33,443 nucleotides of DNA. It comes from Propionibacterium sp. (GTDB taxonomy: Bacteria; Actinomycetota; Actinomycetes; Propionibacteriales; Propionibacteriaceae). The position numbers and the translations under genes are program-made. Below the pieces are notes generated by a model. It worked only from the letters and a program-made list of their open reading frames with translations, was not told the origin of the DNA and did no database searches. Below, piece by piece: positions 1 through 7,039 of the stretch (position 1 is the first letter of the stretch; each line of letters opens with the position of its first letter). The stretch spans positions 1 to 33,443 of the forward strand of contig JALHFX010000015.1 of NCBI GenBank assembly GCA_022837595.1. Reading direction: 5' to 3'.

Positions 1-264
1 CTCACGTCCGAGCCGGATTTCAAGCCCCAGTTCGCCTGCGGCGAACGCGCTATCCTTCCCCGGCCTGAAGTACCGGGGCTTGCCGCGCATTTCGGTCATC
101 CCGCCGTTTGAGCGGAACACAACCGGTCCGAGTTGAGCATGGTGTCTGGCGCCCGGTACGCCCTCACCGGCGTCGAACAAAGAGTGCTTGGCGATGCCAC
201 CGGCGAGCACGATAAGCACCAGCGCGAGCACCAGGACAACGCCGAGGAGCGCACGGTCGGACAT
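1..264 (-). CDS. Partial membrane-anchored hypothetical protein (C-terminus off the window)
   Basis: The reading frame starts at the ATG whose A is also the last base of the upstream gene's TGA (TGATG overlap) and stays open to the window edge, giving at least 88 residues. Residues 8-24 form one hydrophobic segment (GVVLVLALVLIVLAGG), so the protein is probably a single-pass inner-membrane or uncleaved-signal protein with the rest outside the cytoplasm. The remainder is polar and I do not recognise it. The 1-nt overlap implies translational coupling with the lipoprotein gene upstream. It could belong to an envelope or conjugation cluster continuing past the edge, but nothing visible proves that. 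Confidence 0.6.
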   Translation of the reverse strand, partial: MSDRALLGVVLVLALVLIVLAGGIAKHSLFDAGEGVPGARHHAQLGPVVFRSNGGMTEMRGKPRYFRPGKDSAFAAGELGLEIRLGRE

Positions 265-728
265 CAGCTGGCTCCCAGCGGGTTGCAGACGAGGCCGTCG
301 ATCAGAGGCGCATCCTCGCCTCCCAGGTACTCGACCACCTTCATCCAGAGCTGTCTTGCGCGTTCGTCCCTGAAGAGGATCGCCTGCAGATCTTGGACAA
401 CCCCCGAGGCATCCAACCCGACCTTGGCCAGGCATAGCTGAGCCCGCTTGATCTCGATGGCACCCCGGACTACGCCCCCCATGTCCCGCGCCTCGAGCAC
501 CATGAACATGGCACCGGCCATCTGGGAGACCGCCGCACTCTCCCTGGATTCCAGCCTGAAGCCTCCAAGGAACTGATCCACCTCTGGGCGCAACGAGGCC
601 ACCTGATCAAGCCCCTCGTAGGCAATGGCCTTCGCCTCTGACGGAATCGCCGGGTGTGAAAGGATGGCGTCGCAGCCGGCGAGCCCCGCAACCAGGCTCA
701 GCGCAGTGAAGAATCGGAAAGCAGGCAT
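264..728 (-). CDS. Small lipoprotein of unknown function
   Basis: This 154-residue protein has an N-terminal hydrophobic stretch ending in the lipobox L16-A-G-C19, so it should be cleaved before Cys19, lipid-modified and held in the inner or outer membrane. The mature part is helical, with the clusters EVDQFLGGFRLESRESAA and AIEIKRAQLCLAKVG, and has no recognised domain. The start is the first ATG in frame; the ribosome-binding site before it is poor. It overlaps the next gene by one base, so the two are probably co-expressed. Plasmid lipoproteins of this kind often belong to entry exclusion or transfer machinery, but that is only a general expectation. Confidence 0.65.
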   Translation of the reverse strand: MPAFRFFTALSLVAGLAGCDAILSHPAIPSEAKAIAYEGLDQVASLRPEVDQFLGGFRLESRESAAVSQMAGAMFMVLEARDMGGVVRGAIEIKRAQLCLAKVGLDASGVVQDLQAILFRDERARQLWMKVVEYLGGEDAPLIDGLVCNPLGAS

Positions 729-816
729 GGCAATGGCCCACGATGATGATGTGGGCTACAGGATAGAGGCGCCATCGTCCGTCTATCCCACGGCAAAACA
801 AGGCAATTAGGTGCTT

Positions 817-1308
817 TTAGCGGGAGGCCCGACGAAAGAGCCAGGGTTCGACCGGTTTGGCATCCCGCCACAGCCCGATGCGTTCGTCGCGAGCGCGGGA
901 CTCCAGCCGGTAGAGCGGCGAGTTGCGCGGTGCGTACTGTCTGTAGACCCACGCCATGCCACGCTCGACCTGAGCAGCGTTAGCGTCCACCCCATCGCAG
1001 ATCACCGTTCCAACGGTGCGGCCGTAACGATCCTCGGTGGTATCAAACACCTTGGCCTGCTTGCCGTAGCAAAGCTCCGAGAGGCTTTGAGATGAACGGG
1101 TACCAAACGCCTGCGCCTTCTCAGGGGCGTCGACCCCGGCAAGGCGGATTCGATGCTGACGCTTTGCCACGTCGAGCACCGTCAGCGTGTCGCCGTCGGC
1201 TACGCCAACTACAAAACCGGTGAGCGCAGCATGCGCGCTTTGCGAGATAAGGGGAGAGAAGAGAAGTCCCGACACGATCAACATGACGGGAGAACGTTTA
1301 ACGAACAT
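817..1308 (-). CDS. Secreted thermonuclease-like (staphylococcal nuclease fold) protein
   Basis: This 163-residue protein has a signal peptide (about residues 1-27, ending SQSAHA) followed by one SNase domain. The family's catalytic triad is present: Arg55 in IRLAG, Glu63 in APEKA and Arg97 in DRYGR. The calcium-site aspartates lie in DGDT (38-41) and VDAPE (59-63). Family members are Ca2+-dependent phosphodiesterases that cut DNA and RNA. Here the enzyme should act in the periplasm or outside the cell. I chose the ATG at 1308 because GAGG lies just upstream; an ATG nine codons earlier is possible. It is the last gene of a small minus-strand cluster starting near 2039. Such nucleases are common near plasmid transfer and maintenance genes. 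Confidence 0.85.
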   Translation of the reverse strand: MFVKRSPVMLIVSGLLFSPLISQSAHAALTGFVVGVADGDTLTVLDVAKRQHRIRLAGVDAPEKAQAFGTRSSQSLSELCYGKQAKVFDTTEDRYGRTVGTVICDGVDANAAQVERGMAWVYRQYAPRNSPLYRLESRARDERIGLWRDAKPVEPWLFRRASR

Positions 1309-1346
1309 CAGAGCCTCAGTGACTGGATTGCACAAACCACTTTTCC

Positions 1347-1574
1347 TTAGAGCCCGAGTTCACGTGCAACACTCTTGCCGCTCTCGGTCGCGCGCCAGCA
1401 GCACTTGTCGTCTTGTGCGGCAAGACCTTGCCGGTACAGCGCCATCATGGTGTCCGTGTTGCAGATGCGCTGTCCATTGACCAGCAGCGACGACCCAGCA
1501 CCAGGCTGCGCCTCCCAGCCCTTACCGAGCCACTTCATCACGCGCATCTGCGCTTGCGTCAGTTTCGTCGCCAT
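1347..1574 (-). CDS. Small hypothetical protein, possibly winged-helix
   Basis: This 75-residue protein starts at an ATG preceded by AAGGGA. The order of elements looks like a compact winged helix: a helix (TQAQMRVMKWLGKGW), a strand pair around SSLLVNGQRI, a helix (NTDTMMALYRQGL) and a C-terminal strand-turn-helix (CCWRATESGKSVARELG). That fold is my inference, and no catalytic residues are evident. It lies 13 nt downstream of the zinc-ribbon gene, so the two are probably in one transcript. It could be a small DNA-binding accessory protein, and I have no firm family name. Confidence 0.6.
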   Translation of the reverse strand: MATKLTQAQMRVMKWLGKGWEAQPGAGSSLLVNGQRICNTDTMMALYRQGLAAQDDKCCWRATESGKSVARELGL

Positions 1575-1587
1575 GTCTTTCCCTTGG

Positions 1588-1812
1588 TCAGATGTTTGGC
1601 GACCACTGATGGCCGCAGTCTTCGCACAAGAACGTGAGTTCGGCCCCACGCAATCCGTTGTCCGCGACAGCGGAGGACGAGCAGTCCGGGCATTGTTGGC
1701 CGTGTCGGACGGCGGATTCGGTCAGCAATCCGTCGAGGCGAGACTGCTTTTCCCTTTCACTTGCCCCAGAGAGCATCAACGCGACAGCGGCTTGGTCAGT
1801 GGAATGTCGCAT
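1588..1812 (-). CDS. Small zinc-ribbon protein
   Basis: This 74-residue protein has a helical N-terminal half (AAVALMLSGASEREKQSRLDGLL) and a C-terminal zinc ribbon made of two CxxC knuckles, CPDC and CEDC, about 20 residues apart. The ATG at 1812 follows AAGGAT, a fair ribosome-binding site. The frame is open further upstream, but that part reads through the downstream end of the next gene and is less credible. Such ribbons bind nucleic acid or act as structural clips. Its partner is not evident. It sits between a membrane protein gene and a possible winged-helix gene in one minus-strand cluster. Confidence 0.6.
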   Translation of the reverse strand: MRHSTDQAAVALMLSGASEREKQSRLDGLLTESAVRHGQQCPDCSSSAVADNGLRGAELTFLCEDCGHQWSPNI

Positions 1813-1829
1813 TGCATCCTTTTCCGTGG

Positions 1830-2039
1830 CTACGCACCATCCCCCCATCGGGGAAAATCGCGCCACGAGGAAAGCAACGCTGCAACAACCACACCAAAAA
1901 CAAAAATACACACCAGCCCCCAAAGCGGAAGCCATTCAGAACTTACACCCATCGAGGCGATCGTCAGAATAAGTGCCATCAACGCAGCCAAGCGGTAATT
2001 CCTGTCTGCGCGCACCTCTTTCTCCAATGTCTTGCTCAT
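1830..2039 (-). CDS. Small two-helix membrane protein
   Basis: This 69-residue protein starts at an ATG with a strong GGGAGG ribosome-binding site six bases upstream. A charged N-terminus (MSKTLEKEVRADRNYR) is followed by two transmembrane helices, about residues 18-34 (LAALMALILTIASMGV) and 40-58 (LWGLVCIFVFGVVVAALL), and a short polar tail, so both ends are probably cytoplasmic. No family was recognised. It appears to be the first gene of the cluster running down to the thermonuclease. Confidence 0.6.
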   Translation of the reverse strand: MSKTLEKEVRADRNYRLAALMALILTIASMGVSSEWLPLWGLVCIFVFGVVVAALLSSWRDFPRWGDGA

Positions 2040-2093
2040 TGCCCCTCCCACAACCTCGTCGCCGAGTGGAATATTTCAGTTTTACGGCCCTTC

Positions 2094-2402
2094 CTATGCG
2101 CTTGCGGGCCAAAGCATCTGAGCAATCGCATCCGCCGTTTCTACGGTACCGCCGGTGAAGACAAATTGCTCGCCGTCGCTCAAAATGAGTACAACTCGCT
2201 CAGGCAAACCAGCAAACGCCTTTCGCACCTCAATTCGCAGAACATTCGACGGGCGAAGCCAAACCACTTCGTCACAATGCGCGATGCGAACAGGCGGTTC
2301 CGCGGTGGCAGCTTCTGGCACACACACGTTTTCTGTTCCGACCAAATAAAGTTGAAAACTCGGTTTCAGCGCTGACGCGGATTCCAGCGTCACCCCGCGC
2401 AA
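2094..2402 (-). CDS. Hypothetical protein, 5' end probably rebuilt by a transposon insertion
   Basis: The frame encodes 102 residues with no recognised domain. The core, VRIAHCDEVVWLRPSNVLRI through VETADAIAQML, looks like a small alpha/beta protein. Its first 25 codons lie inside the inferred left end of a mobile element: the coding for FQLYLVG overlaps an end-binding repeat at 2343-2359. No ribosome-binding site of quality precedes the ATG at 2402. The native start may have been the GTG at 2327, just outside the element. The leader that would have served it appears stranded at 5451-5570 on the far side of the element. It may now be weakly expressed or dead. Confidence 0.45.
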   Translation of the reverse strand: MRGVTLESASALKPSFQLYLVGTENVCVPEAATAEPPVRIAHCDEVVWLRPSNVLRIEVRKAFAGLPERVVLILSDGEQFVFTGGTVETADAIAQMLWPASA

Positions 2403-2482
2403 TGCAGGTCACGGCTAAAGTCGAAAACAAGAGCGAGAAGTTCAGAGGATTCGCCCGCGTCTTGCGCAATATAGTCGAAAAC
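2343..2482 (+). repeat. Left-end cluster of three transposase-site-like repeats
   Basis: Three copies of a motif near CAATAAAGTCGAAAAC occur at 2343-2359 (CAAATAAAGTTGAAAAC), 2415-2428 (CTAAAGTCGAAAAC) and 2467-2482 (CAATATAGTCGAAAAC). All have the same orientation, and their ends are 69 and 54 bases apart. They match, inverted, the two tandem copies at 5404-5443. Confidence 0.6.
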
Positions 2483-2656
2483 TGCTCTGCCACCCGGTCC
2501 GCCATTAAAGACCGACTAACGCAACCTGTCGTCTTGGCTGAACGAGCCTGCCACGGACTACCGCTTCCGACCCGTTGCTGCCGTTGAGCTTTCCAACAAC
2601 CTGGCATTCAAAGTAGATGTGACCAGCGACCGAAAGGAGCGAGGTCGACCGCCAGG

Positions 2657-3229
2657 TTAGATGGCTTTGTATGCACTTGCAACCTTGGTATTTATCTTTG
2701 CAGCAAGGTCCTGAGCTTCGCGCATGAGGGACTGCACACGCTCAAGATTTTTTTGGTGCTGCGCCCAAACATCCTTCCCAACGATGGCTGCGAAGTCTAG
2801 TTTTGTGGGAGCCTTGAATTTCTCGTACGCCCCAAGTCGTTTGACTCTTTCGTGGATGTCCTTGATGCCACGTGTTGTTGGAGACAGTTTTGCGTTACTG
2901 AGCATCCAAGTTTTCCATTCCTTGTTGCCCTTTGACTGATTGCACTTTCCACAAGATGGAACTAGGTTGTGGATTTCAGAGATGTACCCGGTTGGTTTTT
3001 TGTCTTTCACGAGTGGGTGAAGGTGATCCCATTCCGAAGCAACGCCGCCACAGTACGCGCACTGAAATGTTTCCGGGGTCATTCCAAGTATTTCCAAGGC
3101 GCGTTTGACCTCTTCCTCGCTGGGAGGCACAACCGGAATTATGGAATTAATGAAAGCGTTCGTTATGCTTGAAGAGCGACCCGTAATCTTTATAGGGGTC
3201 GGCATTCTGAATAGCGTCAAGTATTTCAT
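2657..3229 (-). CDS. HNH endonuclease
   Basis: This 190-residue protein has a complete HNH beta-beta-alpha metal nuclease centre: zinc knuckles C57-x2-C60 and C93-x2-C96, the catalytic segment EWDHLHPL (Asp68, His69), and NLVPSCGKCNQSKGNK (Asn88, Asn97). An N-terminal segment with SSSITNAFINSIIPVV and a C-terminal helical segment flank it. It should cut double-stranded DNA. It stands alone with no methyltransferase partner nearby, so it is not an obvious restriction-modification pair. The start could also be the ATG at 3205 (MPTPIK); neither start has a strong ribosome-binding site. It is cargo of the inferred mobile element and so may serve defence. Confidence 0.85.
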   Translation of the reverse strand: MKYLTLFRMPTPIKITGRSSSITNAFINSIIPVVPPSEEEVKRALEILGMTPETFQCAYCGGVASEWDHLHPLVKDKKPTGYISEIHNLVPSCGKCNQSKGNKEWKTWMLSNAKLSPTTRGIKDIHERVKRLGAYEKFKAPTKLDFAAIVGKDVWAQHQKNLERVQSLMREAQDLAAKINTKVASAYKAI

Positions 3230-3276
3230 TGGTGTTTCGCTCTAGATTTTTATGGTTTCAGTCCTGCTGTGTAATT

Positions 3277-3294
3277 TCGGAATGCCTGATAACT
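3277..3294 (+). repeat. 18-bp direct repeat, copy 1
   Basis: TCGGAATGCCTGATAACT occurs here, immediately after the stop codon of the metallophosphoesterase gene, and again without a mismatch at 5023-5040. The pair brackets the phosphoesterase and lipoprotein genes. Confidence 0.7.
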
Positions 3295-3297
3295 GCA

Positions 3298-4149
3298 TTA
3301 AAGATCAAATATCACAATCTCCGGCCGCGCAAAAAGCCGGAGCGGCAGCACTGATGTGCCAAGCCCCCGCGACACATACAGCGGACACGCCACCGTCTGG
3401 TATTGCCCTGCCACGAACGGCCCGCTGCCTGGCGGCAATGGGCCAAACACCCAGCCGAACAACGTGACTTGGCCACCGTGAGTGTGGCCTGACAAACACA
3501 AGTCGAACGCTTTGTAGGGTAACCCTGCTCCGGCCGATTTCGCCGCAAAGAACCCGGGCGAATGCTGGAGCAGAATCGTGAACTCTGCAGCAGTTGCCTC
3601 CGAGTCCTGAATGGCGAGATCGAGGCGCGGCTTCCCCGCCGTTGCGTCATCAAGGCCGAACAGTCGAACTTGGCGGCCTTCAACCGGAAATTGCACCCCT
3701 GCATTCACCAGCAACGCGACGTTGTGGTCGCGATAGAGCTTGTGCAATTGCTCAAGCGGCACAGCGCCCCAGTACTCCCAGTTTCCCAGTACCGCGACAG
3801 CTTGCGGCAAATCAAGTTGCGACAGCAACGTGCGCAAGGACGGCAGATCATCAGGCTCATCGACCACGTCACCGGCCAGTACAAGGATGTCTGGGCGCAC
3901 CTCGCGTAGTTGCTCAATGACAACACGCTCGCGGTAACCGATACCGTCAAGATGAAGATCAGACAGAACGGCGATGCGGATTGGCGACCGACCGGCAGGA
4001 CCCTCACCGTGGTACGTCACCGCGACCCAATTGGGCTCGATCAGAGAGGCGTAGAGCAGCACACACGCCAGAAACGCTGCTAGAACAAGCCCCGCTCGCC
4101 GCATGATCCGTTCAGTAGAGTTGCGCATGCATACGCCGTGCCCTGACAT
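3298..4149 (-). CDS. Membrane-anchored calcineurin-like metallophosphoesterase (YkuE/YaeI-type)
   Basis: This 283-residue protein has an N-terminal membrane anchor (about residues 19-37, AGLVLAAFLACVLLYASL) and a metallophosphoesterase domain facing the periplasm. Motifs in order: SDLHLD (Asp64, His66), GDVVDE (Asp94), GNWEYW (Asn123), QHSP (His196) and SGHTHGGQ (His222, His224). The family hydrolyses phosphate esters with two metal ions; relatives act on lipid or phosphodiester substrates. The usual catalytic histidine of the GNHE motif is replaced by Trp124, which may lower or change activity. Starts at 4128 or 4104 are also possible; none has a good ribosome-binding site. It lies in the inferred mobile element, in the same orientation as the HNH gene. 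Confidence 0.85.
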   Translation of the reverse strand: MSGHGVCMRNSTERIMRRAGLVLAAFLACVLLYASLIEPNWVAVTYHGEGPAGRSPIRIAVLSDLHLDGIGYRERVVIEQLREVRPDILVLAGDVVDEPDDLPSLRTLLSQLDLPQAVAVLGNWEYWGAVPLEQLHKLYRDHNVALLVNAGVQFPVEGRQVRLFGLDDATAGKPRLDLAIQDSEATAAEFTILLQHSPGFFAAKSAGAGLPYKAFDLCLSGHTHGGQVTLFGWVFGPLPPGSGPFVAGQYQTVACPLYVSRGLGTSVLPLRLFARPEIVIFDL

Positions 4150-4288
4150 GTGCGATCAGCAAAAACACCGCAAGACAAGCCAACGGGTAGAAAAACCGAA
4201 CATCGCTGTAGGGGCCAAGCTGGACTTCACACAGTGCTCTTGACACCTAAGGAGTCGCTGAAATATTCATAATTTCGCCCGGCAGCCG

Positions 4289-4312
4289 CTCTGAAAGCCA
4301 CGGCTTTCAGAG
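4289..4312. repeat. Perfect 11-bp palindrome with 2-base centre
   Basis: CTCTGAAAGCC and its exact complement GGCTTTCAGAG are separated by AC, within the 320-base gene-free stretch 4150-4470. There is no T-run on either side, so it is not a standard terminator. It may be an operator, a recombination site or a relic. I see nothing else of note in 4150-4470. Confidence 0.5.
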
Positions 4313-4470
4313 GGTTTGCCGAGTCTGGTACGAATAAATCAGCACTGCCCTAACCGTAGAGCCCAGTAACCGCCATTATCTCAAATGGCATGGCGCAAGC
4401 GGGTCAGTGGCGGACGAAAAAATCAGTGTTTCCCTCGGCCAATCCATTTCAGTCAGCTAATCTTCCTCGT

Positions 4471-4773
4471 TCACCATGGAACACAGTTAAAGGTTTGAGG
4501 GCCCATTCTTGTACAATTATAGCCAGTTTTTTTATCAATATATCTCTCAAGTTTGTTAGGCCCAGAATTCAGAAGCGCAGACGTAGAGTTACCACTTGAG
4601 TATGTGCGTGCCCTCGCGTCTTGCTGTCTCGCAATTCCCATCATCTGCTCACCTAACTCCTCCCCGAGAGTCTTTTCACCAGCATGATAAGGTCGATAAT
4701 TATTTTTACTGGGGGTTGAAGAGCACCCCAAAATCGATAAAATAAGAATTAAGGAAATGTAAAAATTTTTCAT
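4471..4773 (-). CDS. Small lipoprotein in an AT-rich island
   Basis: This 100-residue protein has a typical lipoprotein signal (MKNFYISLILILSILGC, Cys17) and a polar mature part with the segments KTLGEELGEQMMGIARQ and a C-terminal pair of cysteines (YNCTRMGP, FNCVPW) that could form a disulfide. AAGGAC precedes the ATG. The gene and its upstream region are strikingly AT-rich against GC-rich surroundings, a sign of recent transfer. It is cargo of the inferred mobile element. Function unknown. Confidence 0.75.
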   Translation of the reverse strand: MKNFYISLILILSILGCSSTPSKNNYRPYHAGEKTLGEELGEQMMGIARQQDARARTYSSGNSTSALLNSGPNKLERYIDKKTGYNCTRMGPQTFNCVPW

Positions 4774-4816
4774 TTTTCGTCCTTTTTAGATAGGCAAAAT
4801 AATCAAAATCAGTTTA

Positions 4817-4844
4817 AATATAATATTTACCCTATTGACACCAA
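4817..4844 (-). promoter_or_regulatory. Possible sigma-70 promoter for the lipoprotein gene
   Basis: Read on the minus strand, TTGGTG and TATATT are separated by 16 bases, about 45 bases upstream of the ATG at 4773. Spacing is slightly short and the surrounding DNA is AT-rich, so chance matches are likely. Confidence 0.35.
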
Positions 4845-5022
4845 TGCATTTTTTAAAAAATAGATACTTACTGAGTTACCAAGTGCCTAAATTTTAAATT
4901 TAATCGATCATACTTAAGACACTTTATTTTTAACTATATATGAATAACCAGCCGTTTGTGGAAACTCGCCGAGCTCCCATACAAACTCCTACACTTTTCG
5001 GTTAAAGTTCTGCCACTTAGCA

Positions 5023-5040
5023 TCGGAATGCCTGATAACT
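5023..5040 (+). repeat. 18-bp direct repeat, copy 2
   Basis: This is identical to 3277-3294. It ends the AT-rich stretch 4774-5022, where I see no gene. Confidence 0.7.
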
Positions 5041-5378
5041 AGTTGAGCAACTTACTGTCCAGAAACAGAAACCACGCTCAGCACAGAATCAAAAGGAAGA
5101 AAAACAGCGACAGCCGATATTTGGGACGATGCGGCCAATCTGACAAGCAGGCTATTAGCATACCGCCTTACCCCGATGGCCGCTATCCGGGTTGGGTGGT
5201 CAGTGACGGCTCATGGCCGCATGCCGCTATTGGAAACCGCATCCGCATAGCTGCCATTGATCGCGAGTCGAGGCAGATGGTGAGCGTCAGGTCCGGCCGA
5301 GCACCCGCCGGCCACCGATCACCCCTACCAGTGAAGCACGCGTAGTTCAGTGATCAGAAGGCTGATCATCCACGCAAG
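5041..5378. other. Gene-free stretch at the inner right side of the mobile element
   Basis: A frame of 100 codons can be opened on the plus strand from a TTG at 5043, but it has no ribosome-binding site and no recognisable domain. I do not call it a gene. A short palindrome TGATCA-GAAGGC-TGATCA lies at 5351-5368. Confidence 0.4.
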
Positions 5379-5411
5379 CGAAAACGCCCGGACATCATCC
5401 GGGCGTTTTCG
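5379..5411. terminator. Strong symmetric hairpin, possible bidirectional terminator
   Basis: CGAAAACGCCCGGA and its exact complement are separated by five bases (14-bp stem). A/T runs at both bases allow termination in either direction. The right arm runs into the tandem end sites at 5404-5443, so it may also insulate the element end. Confidence 0.6.
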
Positions 5412-5443
5412 ACTCTATTGCCACGTTTTCGACTTTATTGGCA
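5404..5443 (-). repeat. Right-end tandem pair of transposase-site-like repeats
   Basis: Two abutting 20-bp units (CGTTTTCGACTCTATTGCCA at 5404-5423 and CGTTTTCGACTTTATTGGCA at 5424-5443) differ at two positions. They are inverted relative to the three left-end copies at 2343-2482. Confidence 0.65.
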
Positions 5444-5450
5444 AGGAACT

Positions 5451-5570
5451 CTGATACTCCTTCTCTTGCGCGGAGCATCCCCCAGGCGGGGATGGGTGTC
5501 CCCGCTTGGGTCGATGGTGTTAACCGGCTGCCCGGCTATCTCGTAAGGTGCGATGTCTTAGGACATTCCG
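5451..5570 (-). promoter_or_regulatory. Orphan two-hairpin leader with no gene behind it
   Basis: This has the short-form leader layout seen before the neighbouring genes. Stem 1 is 5486-5492 with 5499-5505 (7 bp, perfect). The ribosome-site stem is 5453-5460 with 5472-5479 (7 of 8 paired) and contains GGAG. A small GTC-TTAG-GAC hairpin lies upstream. Instead of a start codon, the inferred mobile element begins six bases after GGAG. It follows directly after the stop codon of the 5571-5891 gene, as an intra-operon leader would. Confidence 0.6.
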
Positions 5571-5891
5571 TTACGCGTAGCCATAGACCACCACGCCTTC
5601 CGGTGCGTCTCCCACCTCCGAGTCGAGTTGCAAACTCGACTCTTTCGCCGGGAACCACGGGCTGCTCCAGTGAAGGAGATAGCGCCTCCCAGTTGCGTAA
5701 AGCGAGTTGATCGGGTCCGGCTTGTAGAACCCGGTCACCCGAATCCCGCGGAACATCACGCCATACTCATTGGTGAAGGCGACGACGTCACCCACCTCGA
5801 ACTTCAGCGGCTCACCGTTTTCAGGGGCGAAGGGTTTTTCGGCGTCGTGTTGAGCGACGACTTCCTCTTCGTATTTCCAGTGACTGCTCAT
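5571..5891 (-). CDS. Hypothetical plasmid protein with leader
   Basis: This 106-residue protein is not recognised. A charged N-terminus (WKYEEEVVAQHDAEK) is followed by a beta-rich region (FEVGDVVAFTNEYGVMFRG, then TGFYKPD, then RRYLLHWSSPWFPA) that could be a small SH3-like barrel. The ATG at 5891 is fixed by the leader: GGAGAAGC lies directly upstream and forms part of the hairpin. It has its own long-form leader and would have been followed by another leader and gene, now separated by the mobile element. Confidence 0.65.
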   Translation of the reverse strand: MSSHWKYEEEVVAQHDAEKPFAPENGEPLKFEVGDVVAFTNEYGVMFRGIRVTGFYKPDPINSLYATGRRYLLHWSSPWFPAKESSLQLDSEVGDAPEGVVVYGYA

Positions 5892-6055
5892 GTGCTTCTC
5901 CGAGAAGAAGCCCTGTTTCAACACCTGTCCCTTGCGGGTGGTAATCCGCAGGGCGTGTCAATTAAACCTTTGAGTAGCCCTATCGGGCTTTGTGAGAGGC
6001 TGGCTTACGTCCTGAATGGACTCGGTGAGCGCCAGCTACCGATGTGCCCAGAGGG
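5892..6055 (-). promoter_or_regulatory. Leader, long form, divergent copy
   Basis: The ribosome-site stem pairs GCTTCT (5894-5899) with AGAAGC (5906-5911) and hides GGAG next to the ATG. Stem 1 pairs CCCTTGCGG (5929-5937) with CCGCAGGG (5946-5953), one bulge. Upstream, around 5975-6045, is a diverged 5' domain with the GTAGCTGG and CCAGCC arms and a GTCC-ATTC-AGGAC hairpin. I see nothing further in 6056-6296. Confidence 0.6.
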
Positions 6056-6296
6056 CAAACAGCGCCGATCGCGCGAGCGTGTAGGCACGCGCACGAGCGA
6101 AGCTCTTTGCTCTCGATGGGATGCTTGATGGACGCGCGATCCGGGAAGAATCGCTGCTAAAGGAACCGAGGCCGGATCGCGCCGGGGCGCTTGCAAGGCT
6201 GACTTCGGCCGCACGAATCGGCGCAGGTCTGTCAGCTACCTTTCGGAATCGTAGCGCTATGTCGGCTGCGCTGTCTACCGGCGTACGAGCCACGAT

Positions 6297-6333
6297 AAAC
6301 CCGGTCTCCGCGTGAGCAGAGAACCGGGCTTTG
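6297..6333 (-). terminator. Terminator after the 9480-6356 operon
   Basis: On the minus strand CCCGGTTCTC pairs with GAGACCGGG (one bulge) across a 9-base loop, followed by TTTAT. It lies 23 bases beyond the stop codon of the last gene. Confidence 0.65.
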
Positions 6334-6355
6334 GTCCTTCAATTCAACACAGCCT

Positions 6356-7039
6356 TCAAACGAAACACAGCACCCTGCCAGAGGGCAGACGCCAGGCGCC
6401 TGCTTCGGTCGGTACCGCATGCCGAAGCGCCTCGATGGTCACGTATTCGGCCTTCACCCCAAGCTCATTGAACTTCTCGGTCCTGAGCATGAGTGCATTG
6501 GCTTTTTCGGGGATGAGCCCGCTTTGGTAGCAGCGCATGAACTCACCGAGTGTGCGCTCCTCCCAAAGCGGCATCTCGAAGTTCGGCGTCATCCAGTGAA
6601 GTGCTTCTCCGAACAAGCCATCCTCCTCGATACGCTCCCTGGTGAGCACAAGGTCAGCTGGAAAACCGCTCAGATACTCCTGAGCGACCAGATCACGCCG
6701 TACAACCAGGTCTTCCGGGGGCCCGCCACCGATGCCAACCCTCGTTGAGTCGAGGATCTCCTGGAACAAACCAAGATGAGTCTGGGCCTCGCACTCGCCC
6801 CACACGCCTCCCATTTCGGGAAGGCTGTCATTGGGAGTGACGGAAACCGTCCAGCCCTTGTCCGTACTGGACGCGGGCGACACGATCTCGCCGCCGCATT
6901 GATCGGCCACCACCTGCGCGATGTCCGTCATGAAGCGGCCGAAGGTATCGGCCTCATCGAGCTCGCCGGCGCCGCTCGGGTCCGTGAGCAGGCGACTGAC
7001 GATGCTCGCCAGTTCCGTTGCGGACACAGCGCGCCTCAT
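6356..7039 (-). CDS. Hypothetical plasmid protein
   Basis: This 227-residue protein is not recognised. The N-terminal third is helical (SATELASIVSRLLTD, DTFGRFMTDIAQVVADQCGG). The middle and C-terminal parts mix strands and helices (GWTVSVTPND, EYLSGFPADLVLTRERIEED). It starts within the stop codon of the preceding gene (ATGA overlap at 7036-7039), so it has no leader of its own and should be translationally coupled. It is the last gene before the terminator at 6297-6333. Confidence 0.7.
   Translation of the reverse strand: MRRAVSATELASIVSRLLTDPSGAGELDEADTFGRFMTDIAQVVADQCGGEIVSPASSTDKGWTVSVTPNDSLPEMGGVWGECEAQTHLGLFQEILDSTRVGIGGGPPEDLVVRRDLVAQEYLSGFPADLVLTRERIEEDGLFGEALHWMTPNFEMPLWEERTLGEFMRCYQSGLIPEKANALMLRTEKFNELGVKAEYVTIEALRHAVPTEAGAWRLPSGRVLCFV

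Larger units (their letters stand above)
2334..5450. mobile_element. Putative non-autonomous Tn7/Tn5053-like element with nuclease cargo
   Basis: The two ends are related as inverted repeats: the outer 26 bases on the left (from 2334) and right (to 5450, read inward) agree at 20 positions. Three end-site copies with core AAAGTCGAAAAC lie spread out on the left (ending at 2359, 2428 and 2482). Two abutting 20-bp copies lie in the opposite orientation on the right (5404-5443). Spread sites at one end and tandem sites at the other is the classic TnsB/TniA end pattern. No transposase gene lies inside, and I see no clear target duplication. Cargo: HNH endonuclease, metallophosphoesterase and a lipoprotein; base composition is lower in GC than the flanks. 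Boundaries are inferred. Confidence 0.5.

Noticed and set aside
2272..2607. 111-codon minus-strand frame at the left end of the mobile element
   Set aside because: It overlaps the end-site repeats and the 2094-2402 gene in another frame and has no ribosome-binding site.
5043..5345. 100-codon plus-strand frame from a TTG at 5043
   Set aside because: There is no ribosome-binding site, no domain, and it follows a direct repeat inside the mobile element.
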